NCBI GenBank assembly: GCA_903938955.1
Contig: CAJAFJ010000605.1
Coordinates: 1-5,950 of the forward strand
Length of the DNA stretch: 5,950 nt
Origin: an uncultured beta proteobacterium
Lineage (GTDB): Bacteria > Pseudomonadota > Gammaproteobacteria > Burkholderiales > Burkholderiaceae
Direction of reading: 5' to 3'
The first letter of the stretch is position 1. Each line of letters begins with the position of its first letter. The notes under the pieces are model-generated. The model was not told where the DNA came from. It was given only the letters and a program-made list of their open reading frames with translations, and did not search any database. Position numbers and translations under genes: made by a program. Below, in pieces: positions 1-4,654 of this stretch.

Positions 1-761
1 CTGCCCGCCTTGGCTTTGTTCACCAGCACGGCGTCGCGCAGCTTCTGATACGCAAAGAACTGCACCTTGCTGTCCATGCTGAGCTGCAAATCCGGACCAT
101 CGACCGGCGCAATTTGCTCGCCGATGTCCTCAATCACTTGGCCCAGGCGGTTCTTGATGACCCGACGTGAGCCGTTGTGACCCGCCAAATCCTTGTTGAA
201 GGCCAGTTCCACGCCCTCCTGACCCTTGTCTTCGACGTTGGTGAAACCGACCACATGCGCCGCCGCCTCACCTTCCGGGTACTGGCGTTTGTATTCCATG
301 CGCTGGTAAATGCCCTTGATGCCCAAAGCGGTAATCTCGCGCCCCACCGCTTCATCGACCTGACGCTTGATCCAGACAAAGTTCTTGTCCTCGTCTTGCA
401 GGCGTTTGTTGAGTTCGGACAGAGGCATGTCCAACAGCTTGGCCAGTTTTTGCAGGCGGGCCGGATCGCGCTCCACGTCTTCTGGAATGGCCCAGATACT
501 GGGCGCCGGCACGCTGGACGCCAAAATCAGGCCATTGCGGTCCAGAATGCGGCCCCGGTTGGAAGGCAAGGCCAGCGTGCGGGCAAAGCGGACGGCGCCC
601 TGCTTTTGGAAAAAGTCATTGGCGATGACCTGGATGTAAAGCGCCCGGGCACCCAAACCCACAAAGCCCAGGGCAATGGCCGCCACAATGAACTTGGAGC
701 GCCAAACCGGTGTCCGACTCGCCAACAAGGGGCTGGAGGTGTAGTTGATGCTGCGGCTCAT
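1..761 (-). CDS. ftsI: Peptidoglycan D,D-transpeptidase FtsI (PBP3), N-terminal part
   Basis: This is the septum-specific class B penicillin-binding protein, which crosslinks peptidoglycan at the division site in the periplasm. The frame is open from ATG at 761 to the left edge, giving 253 residues; family members are usually near 580, so over half is missing. Visible in order: a short cytoplasmic tail, one transmembrane segment at about 23-45 acting as an uncleaved anchor, the class B motif RGRILDRNG at 69-77, GFTN at 172-175, a GxEGxE element at 180-185, and the beginning of the transpeptidase domain (LQLSMDSKVQ, 225-234). The SxxK, SxN and KTG catalytic motifs lie outside the window, so activity cannot be judged. 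The ATG overlaps the ftsL stop as ATGA. The upstream ribosome site is weak (GGACGAG), so translational coupling is likely. The identification rests on these motifs plus its position after ftsL. Confidence 0.96.
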   Translation of the reverse strand, partial: MSRSINYTSSPLLASRTPVWRSKFIVAAIALGFVGLGARALYIQVIANDFFQKQGAVRFARTLALPSNRGRILDRNGLILASSVPAPSIWAIPEDVERDPARLQKLAKLLDMPLSELNKRLQDEDKNFVWIKRQVDEAVGREITALGIKGIYQRMEYKRQYPEGEAAAHVVGFTNVEDKGQEGVELAFNKDLAGHNGSRRVIKNRLGQVIEDIGEQIAPVDGPDLQLSMDSKVQFFAYQKLRDAVLVNKAKAG

Positions 762-1069
762 GGCGCTCGTCCGGACGGCACACCGACCGCCAGCGACGCA
801 GTCTCAGCCTTGTAGGTCACGTAGTGCGTGATGGCGGGCGTGACCGTGCGCATTTGCAATTGGTTCTTAGCCAGACGCTCCACACGCAAGGGCGTGGCTT
901 GCGCCCGCTTTTCGACTTGCAGGCGCTCATTGTCGGCCTCCAGCCGAAGCGCGACTGAGCGGGCTTTGTCCAGCGCTGTCACCATCCGACGGGATTCGTA
1001 TTGCACGTTGACCAGGTACAGCGCACTGACCAGCACTGCCAACAACAGCACGAGATTAAGACGTATCAC
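758..1069 (-). CDS. ftsL: Cell division protein FtsL
   Basis: FtsL is a small bitopic inner-membrane protein. In known systems it forms a complex with FtsB and FtsQ and helps activate FtsW and FtsI at the septum. The 103-residue product has a very short cytoplasmic tail, a hydrophobic segment at about 4-21, a periplasmic stretch suited to a coiled coil (about 26-57, rich in Leu, Glu, Arg and Ala), and an [12 protein letters not shown] element at 62-73 typical of the FtsL/DivIC family. E. coli FtsL is 121 residues; shorter versions are normal in betaproteobacteria. The start is GTG at 1069-1067, overlapping the rsmH stop as GTGA, with an AGAGGA ribosome site (1077-1082) 7 bases ahead. The stop overlaps the ftsI ATG. 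The sequence family is poorly conserved, so position between rsmH and ftsI is strong supporting evidence. Confidence 0.95.
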   Translation of the reverse strand: MIRLNLVLLLAVLVSALYLVNVQYESRRMVTALDKARSVALRLEADNERLQVEKRAQATPLRVERLAKNQLQMRTVTPAITHYVTYKAETASLAVGVPSGRAP

Positions 1070-2007
1070 GCGGCCGTCCTCTGCGCCACGCGCATGATGG
1101 CGCTGCGCGAACGTGGATTGGCCGCAACTTCGGCCGCACTCGGCTTGACGCGGTCCAACGCCTTGAACTGCATGATTTTGGGCGCCGCAAAAGGCGCGCG
1201 CCGGTCGTACTCATCGCGCGAATGTTTGGCGATGAATTGCTTGACGATGCGGTCTTCCAGCGAATGAAAGCTGATCACCACCAGCCGTCCGCCGGGTTGC
1301 AGCACCTGCAGACTGGCTTCTAGCGCCTGCTGCAGCTCTTCAAGCTCGGCGTTGATAAAAATCCGAAGAGCCTGAAATGTCCGTGTGGCCGGGTTTTGCC
1401 CTTTTTCGCGGGTCTTGACCGTGTCAGCCACGAGTTGGGCCAGCTCGGTGGTGGTGCTAAGGGGGCCTCGCTCCTCCCGGCGAGCAACAATCGCCTTTGC
1501 AATTGGGCTAGCAAACCGTTCTTCACCGTAATCACGTATCACCTCCGCTATTTTGTCAACTTCGGCGTCCGCCAACCACTCGGCCACGCTGATGCCGCGC
1601 GTGGTGTCCATGCGCATGTCCAGCGGACCTTCGAAGCGAAAACTAAAACCACGCACCGGGTTGTCGATTTGCGGTGAGCTGATACCCAGATCGAGCAGCA
1701 CCCCCGCCACACTGGCCGCAGGCAGTTCACCCAGATGGCGAAAGCCTTGATGCCGGATGGAAAAACGCGGATCGGCAATGGTGGCCGCTTCGGCCAGCGC
1801 ATCCAGGTCCTTGTCAAAAGCAATCAAGCGCCCTGCGGGCGCCAATCTTGAAAGAATCAGCCGCGAGTGGCCGCCACGGCCAAAGGTGGCGTCCACGTAG
1901 GCCTGCTCGGCCGAGCGGGCGTCGCCGGGGGCGTCATCGGGGTTGTTAAACAGAGCATCAACTGCTTCATCCAACAACACCGTGGTATGTGTCAAGGGGG
2001 TGTCCAC
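1066..2007 (-). CDS. rsmH: 16S rRNA (cytosine(1402)-N(4))-methyltransferase RsmH (MraW)
   Basis: RsmH is a SAM-dependent methyltransferase that modifies N4 of C1402 in 16S rRNA, in the ribosomal P site. The 313 residues match the usual length. Visible motifs: [13 protein letters not shown] at 7-19, the SAM-binding [11 protein letters not shown] at 38-48, AFDKD at 63-67, [12 protein letters not shown] at 104-115, the GFSFR...GPLDMRMD block at 120-134, DYGEER at 159-164, QALRIFIN at 212-219, and [13 protein letters not shown] at 244-256 near the C-terminus. Compared with E. coli, about ten extra acidic and small residues separate the first block from the SAM motif (about 21-36). I chose the GTG start at 2007-2005 because it places HTTVLL near the N-terminus as in the family and has a GAAGG ribosome site (2014-2018) 6 bases ahead. 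That site overlaps the mraZ stop codon, so coupling is likely. It is the second gene of the dcw operon. Confidence 0.97.
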   Translation of the reverse strand: MDTPLTHTTVLLDEAVDALFNNPDDAPGDARSAEQAYVDATFGRGGHSRLILSRLAPAGRLIAFDKDLDALAEAATIADPRFSIRHQGFRHLGELPAASVAGVLLDLGISSPQIDNPVRGFSFRFEGPLDMRMDTTRGISVAEWLADAEVDKIAEVIRDYGEERFASPIAKAIVARREERGPLSTTTELAQLVADTVKTREKGQNPATRTFQALRIFINAELEELQQALEASLQVLQPGGRLVVISFHSLEDRIVKQFIAKHSRDEYDRRAPFAAPKIMQFKALDRVKPSAAEVAANPRSRSAIMRVAQRTAA

Positions 2008-2016
2008 CGCGCGCCT

Positions 2017-2445
2017 TCAGAAAGAAAAATCCTTGAAGACGTCGGGCATGTCGCCCTGCATCGCCTTCGCCTCTTGGGCGTCGTAGGTCGCCTTGTCCCA
2101 CAACTCAAAGTGGTTGCCCATGCCCAGCAGCAAGGTGTCTTTGGTGATGCCTGCGGCTTCGCGCAACTCAGGCGACACCAACACGCGCCCGGTGGCATCC
2201 ATGTCCACATCCATGGCGTTACCCAGAAAAATCCGTTTCCACCACTGGGCCGACATCGGCAAAGCGGCGATGCGCTCGCGAAATGTTTCCCACTCAGGAC
2301 GGGGGAAAACCATCAAACAGCCGTGCGGATGCTTGGTGATGGTGAGTTGACCCGAGGCGCTGGCGCTCAGAACGTCACGATGCCGGGTCGGCACAGACAG
2401 CCGCCCCTTGGTATCCAGACTTAATGACGAGGCCCCTTGGAACAC
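2017..2445 (-). CDS. mraZ: Transcriptional regulator MraZ
   Basis: MraZ is a DNA-binding protein of the SpoVT-AbrB fold that forms ring oligomers and, in E. coli, represses its own dcw operon. The 142 residues carry the family's two half-repeats: [11 protein letters not shown] at 11-21 and [13 protein letters not shown] at 83-95. I place the start at the GTG at 2445-2443. It gives the family N-terminus [15 protein letters not shown] and has an AAAGGG ribosome site (2452-2457) 6 bases away. A longer in-frame reading from GTG at 2505 would add 20 non-family residues and run into the putative operator repeats. The stop is 9 bases before the rsmH start. MraZ is the first gene of the dcw operon; four 10-base-period repeats just upstream suggest autoregulation. 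This is a strong identification, and the start is fairly secure. Confidence 0.96.
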   Translation of the reverse strand: MFQGASSLSLDTKGRLSVPTRHRDVLSASASGQLTITKHPHGCLMVFPRPEWETFRERIAALPMSAQWWKRIFLGNAMDVDMDATGRVLVSPELREAAGITKDTLLLGMGNHFELWDKATYDAQEAKAMQGDMPDVFKDFSF

Positions 2446-2451
2446 AACACA

Positions 2452-2457
2452 CCCTTT
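2452..2457 (-). promoter_or_regulatory. Ribosome binding site deciding the mraZ start
   Basis: On the minus strand AAAGGG is followed by six bases (TGTGTT) and then the GTG at 2445. This spacing is suitable for initiation and supports the short form of MraZ. The in-frame GTG at 2505 has no purine-rich site at proper distance. Confidence 0.7.
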
Positions 2458-2488
2458 TTTGACAGCAAGACAACGAAGCGGAAGTAAA

Positions 2489-2528
2489 AACACACTTCTC
2501 ACCACTTTATTGCACTTTTTTGCACTGT
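2489..2528 (-). promoter_or_regulatory. Four MraZ boxes at 10-base period (putative mra operator)
   Basis: Reading the minus strand there are four consecutive 10-base units: ACAGTGCAAA (2528-2519), AAAGTGCAAT (2518-2509), AAAGTGGTGA (2508-2499) and GAAGTGTGTT (2498-2489). The AGTG core is invariant and exactly 10 bases apart each time. This matches the known MraZ operator form, AAAGTG(T/G) plus three bases repeated, described in mollicutes, and the 10-base period of the TGGGN repeats in E. coli. The array lies between the candidate promoter and the mraZ ribosome site, fitting repression of mraZ, rsmH, ftsL, ftsI and downstream genes. The repeats are seen directly; their function is inferred from the family. 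Confidence 0.85.
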
Positions 2529-2545
2529 ATCAGCAAATGCAGGGG

Positions 2546-2575
2546 ATTGAATGACGGTTACAAGAATTTTTTCAA
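2546..2575 (-). promoter_or_regulatory. Candidate sigma-70 promoter of the dcw operon
   Basis: On the minus strand TTGAAA (2575-2570, 5 of 6 to the -35 consensus) is followed by 18 bases and TTCAAT (2551-2546, 4 of 6 to the -10 consensus). Initiation would fall near 2539, leaving a leader of about 95 bases that contains the whole MraZ box array. Other weak matches exist in this AT-rich stretch, so this is only the best candidate by eye. Confidence 0.4.
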
Positions 2576-2628
2576 TGAAATCAAAGACTTAGCAAGGACT
2601 TTGAATGTAGCAAATAATTAAATCGTTC

Positions 2629-2651
2629 AAAATTAAGCACTTAGCGTGCTT
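2629..2651 (-). terminator. Likely intrinsic terminator after hslU
   Basis: On the minus strand a perfect 6-base stem AAGCAC / GTGCTT with a GCTAA loop is followed by AATTTTG. It begins 61 bases beyond the hslU stop and precedes the mra promoter candidate. The stem is short and the T-run is only four, so it may be weak or act together with the adjacent larger hairpin. Confidence 0.5.
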
Positions 2652-2652
2652 T

Positions 2653-2685
2653 CTGAAAGTGATGCATGAAGATGCACCCTTTCAG
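2653..2685. repeat. Inverted repeat (13-pair imperfect hairpin) downstream of hslU
   Basis: Outer arms CTGAAAG (2653-2659) and CTTTCAG (2679-2685) are perfect complements. Inner arms TGCAT (2663-2667) and ATGCA (2672-2676) close a four-base loop, with G2661-C2677 as an extra pair. It starts 27 bases after the hslU stop and is one base from the terminator-like stem, so it may protect the hslVU mRNA 3' end or aid termination. No T-run follows it directly on either strand. A protein-binding palindrome is an alternative. Confidence 0.55.
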
Positions 2686-2712
2686 CAGCGGTGTACCCGC
2701 AATTGCGATATA

Positions 2713-4035
2713 TCAAAGGATGTAACGGGACAAATCTTCGTTGCGACTCAATTCACCCAAACGTGCATCAACGTAGGCAGCATCCACCTCAATCGTCTGC
2801 CCGCCCAGGTTGGCCGCGTCGAAACTGACCTCATCCAGCAAGCGCTCCATGACGGTGGACAAGCGCCGGGCGCCGATATTTTCGGTACGTTCGTTGACAT
2901 CAAACGCGATGTTGGCCAGCCGTTCAATCCCGGCCTGCGTGAACTCAATCGTGACATTTTCAGTCGCCAGCAAAGCCTGGTACTGCTTGACCAGCGAGGC
3001 ATGGGTTTGCGTCAGAATCGCCACAAAGTCCTGCACCGACAAGGATTGCAGCTCCACGCGAATCGGAAAACGTCCCTGCAACTCAGGAATCAGATCGCTC
3101 GGCTTGCTCAAGTGGAAAGCACCCGAGGCAATGAACAAAATGTGGTCGGTCTTGACCATGCCGTACTTGGTGGACACGGTCGTGCCCTCCACCAGCGGCA
3201 ACAAATCGCGCTGCACGCCTTGGCGCGACACCTCGGCGCCACTGCCTTCCGAGCGGGAAGTGACCTTGTCAATCTCATCGATAAAGACAATGCCGTTTTG
3301 CTCCAGCATATGCAGCGCCTGGGTCTTGATCTCTTCTTCGTTGACCAGCTTGGCGGCTTCCTCGTCCACCAGCAGCTTCAGTGCTTCGCTGATCTTGAGC
3401 TTGCGCGTCTGGCGTTTTTGCTGCCCCATCTGGCCAAACATGCCGCGCAGTTGCTCGGTCATTTCTTCCATGCCGGCCGGGCCCATGATCTCCAGCTGAG
3501 GGCTTGACTGCGCCACGTCAATCTCGATCTCACGGTCCGCCAGCTGGCCTTCGCGCAGTTTTTTACGGAAGGTCTGACGCGCGGTGCTTTCGGGCTCGGT
3601 CCCCGACACCACGCCAAAATCACCGCGCGCCGGGGGGATCAAAATGTCGAGTACGCGGTCTTCAGCCGCATCTTCGGCCCGGGTACGCACCTTCTTCATC
3701 TCGGCCACACGCGTTTGCTTGACGGCAATATCGGCCAAGTCCCGGATGATGGCGTCCACATCCTTGCCGACGTAGCCGACCTCGGTGAACTTGGTGGCCT
3801 CGACCTTGATGAACGGCGCATCGGCCAGCCGCGCCAGGCGCCGGGCGATTTCGGTTTTACCGACCCCCGTGGGGCCAATCATCAGAATATTCTTGGGCGT
3901 GATCTCGGCGCGCAGGCCGGGCTCCACCTGCTGGCGGCGCCAGCGGTTGCGCAAGGCGATGGCGACCGCGCGTTTGGCTTGTTTCTGGCCAACGATGTGC
4001 TTGTCCAGTTCGGCAACGATGTCTTGGGGAGTCAT
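2713..4035 (-). CDS. hslU: ATP-dependent protease ATPase subunit HslU (ClpY)
   Basis: HslU is the AAA+ unfoldase of the cytoplasmic HslVU protease. Hexamers unfold substrates and thread them into the HslV chamber. The 440 residues agree with E. coli (443). Visible in order: N-terminal [15 protein letters not shown] (3-17), Walker A GPTGVGKT (54-61), pore loop GYVG (87-90), a charged intermediate I domain (about 110-240) with a Gln/Met-rich patch at 197-210, Walker B IVFIDEID (249-256), sensor 1 IASGAF (302-307), arginine-finger region QGRFPIR (320-326), sensor 2 GARRL (388-392), and the C-terminal tail EDLSRYIL, which in the family inserts into HslV pockets to activate it. All key residues look intact. 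The ATG overlaps the hslV stop as ATGA and has no clear ribosome site, so translation is probably coupled to hslV. Confidence 0.98.
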   Translation of the reverse strand: MTPQDIVAELDKHIVGQKQAKRAVAIALRNRWRRQQVEPGLRAEITPKNILMIGPTGVGKTEIARRLARLADAPFIKVEATKFTEVGYVGKDVDAIIRDLADIAVKQTRVAEMKKVRTRAEDAAEDRVLDILIPPARGDFGVVSGTEPESTARQTFRKKLREGQLADREIEIDVAQSSPQLEIMGPAGMEEMTEQLRGMFGQMGQQKRQTRKLKISEALKLLVDEEAAKLVNEEEIKTQALHMLEQNGIVFIDEIDKVTSRSEGSGAEVSRQGVQRDLLPLVEGTTVSTKYGMVKTDHILFIASGAFHLSKPSDLIPELQGRFPIRVELQSLSVQDFVAILTQTHASLVKQYQALLATENVTIEFTQAGIERLANIAFDVNERTENIGARRLSTVMERLLDEVSFDAANLGGQTIEVDAAYVDARLGELSRNEDLSRYIL

Positions 4036-4580
4036 GAGAGCGTTTCAATAGTGTGGTTCATGTTGGTGTAGATGCATATCTCACCCGCAATTTCCAGGGA
4101 TTTTTTGACGATATCCTGTGCCGACAACTCGGTGTTGTTCAGCAAGCCGATAGCCGCCGCCTGCGCATAGGCACCACCGGAACCAATGGTGACAATGCCG
4201 TTCTCAGGCTCCAGCACGTCGCCATTGCCGGTGATGATGAGCGACGCCTCGCTGTCGGCCACGGCCAGCATGGCCTCCAGACGGCGCAGCACGCGGTCGG
4301 TGCGCCAGTCTTTGGTGAGTTCGATGGCGGCGCGCACCAGATGGCCCTGATGCTTCTCCAGCTTGGCTTCAAAACGCTCAAACAAGGTGAACGCATCGGC
4401 CGTGGCACCAGCAAAACCGGCCAGCACCTTGCCGTGGTAGAGCTTGCGCACTTTGCGCGCCGTCCCTTTAACCACGATGTTGCCCAGGGTCACTTGCCCG
4501 TCGCCGCCGATGGCAACTTGCCAGCCTTCAGGTGTTTTGCGTCTAACGCTGATGATGGTAGTGCCGTGAAATTGTTCCAT
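4032..4580 (-). CDS. hslV: ATP-dependent protease catalytic subunit HslV (ClpQ)
   Basis: HslV is the proteasome-like threonine protease of HslVU; two hexameric rings form the cleavage chamber in the cytoplasm. The 182 residues contain the expected Gly-Thr-Thr junction at 6-8. Thr7 should become the N-terminal nucleophile after a six-residue propeptide (MEQFHG) is removed; E. coli HslV loses only Met. Other visible motifs: [10 protein letters not shown] (25-34), the KVRKL segment with the catalytic-type Lys at 43, [18 protein letters not shown] (54-71), KDWRTDR (90-96), ITGNGDVL (115-122), [11 protein letters not shown] (132-142) and ICIYTN near the end. A four-residue or so insertion (within KTPEGW, 15-20) follows the first strand compared with E. 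coli. The ATG at 4580 lacks a good ribosome site, but matches the family N-terminus. It is the first gene of the hslVU pair. Confidence 0.98.
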   Translation of the reverse strand: MEQFHGTTIISVRRKTPEGWQVAIGGDGQVTLGNIVVKGTARKVRKLYHGKVLAGFAGATADAFTLFERFEAKLEKHQGHLVRAAIELTKDWRTDRVLRRLEAMLAVADSEASLIITGNGDVLEPENGIVTIGSGGAYAQAAAIGLLNNTELSAQDIVKKSLEIAGEICIYTNMNHTIETLS

Positions 4581-4589
4581 AGGTCATTG

Positions 4590-4617
4590 AGTTAGGGTCA
4601 ACCAGCGTAAACACAAG
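4590..4617 (-). promoter_or_regulatory. Weak heat-shock (sigma-32) promoter-like match upstream of hslV
   Basis: On the minus strand CTTGTGT (4617-4611) is followed by 13 bases and CCCTAACT (4597-4590), against the sigma-32 pattern CTTGAAA with CCCCATNT: four of seven and five matches respectively. hslVU is a classic heat-shock operon, which makes the match attractive. However, initiation near 4583 would leave almost no leader before the ATG at 4580. A promoter inside or before the upstream gene is equally possible. Confidence 0.22.
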
Positions 4618-4633
4618 GCCGGAGCTGGCAACC
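4596..4633. repeat. Inverted repeat in the hslV leader
   Basis: CCAGC (4602-4606) and GCTGG (4624-4628) form a 5-pair stem with a 17-base loop, extended by GGT/ACC beyond a small internal loop (to 4596 and 4633). On the transcript it would sit about 16 bases before the hslV start. E. coli hslVU mRNA is known to carry a functional 5' stem-loop, but equivalence here is only a guess. No T-run follows, so it is unlikely to be a terminator for the upstream gene. Confidence 0.3.
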
Positions 4634-4654
4634 ACAAGGAGTTGAAAGACGCAC

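Larger units (their letters stand above)
2446..2712. other. Intergenic region between hslU and mraZ
   Basis: These 267 bases are visibly richer in A and T than the flanking genes. In the minus direction they hold the 13-pair hairpin, the terminator-like stem, an AT-rich stretch (about 2576-2628) with a loose inverted repeat TTTGAA (2600-2605) / TTCAAA (2626-2631), the promoter candidate, the MraZ boxes and the mraZ ribosome site. I see no convincing small gene in either direction. It separates the hslVU unit from the dcw operon. Confidence 0.8.

Noticed and set aside
177..815. Plus-strand open frame (212 codons) opposite ftsI and the end of ftsL
   Set aside because: The minus-strand FtsI frame carries clear motifs across this range; the plus frame looks like its shadow.
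1867..2424. Plus-strand open frame (185 codons) opposite rsmH and mraZ
   Set aside because: It crosses two well-conserved minus-strand genes and has no recognisable domain.
2449..2460. A-run on the minus strand before mraZ as a frameshift or slippage site
   Set aside because: It lies upstream of the mraZ start and is better explained as the AAAGGG ribosome site with its A-rich flank.
2600..2631. Inverted repeat TTTGAA / TTCAAA in the AT-rich gap
   Set aside because: Six-base arms 20 bases apart in AT-rich DNA are expected by chance; not enough to call an operator.
2659..3507. Long plus-strand open frame (282 codons) antisense to hslU
   Set aside because: It lies opposite the fully conserved hslU gene, shows no recognisable family or ribosome site, and its His/Gln/Leu-rich composition is typical of the antisense of GC-rich coding DNA.
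4053..4595. Plus-strand open frame (180 codons) opposite hslV
   Set aside because: It mirrors hslV almost exactly and has no independent coding evidence.
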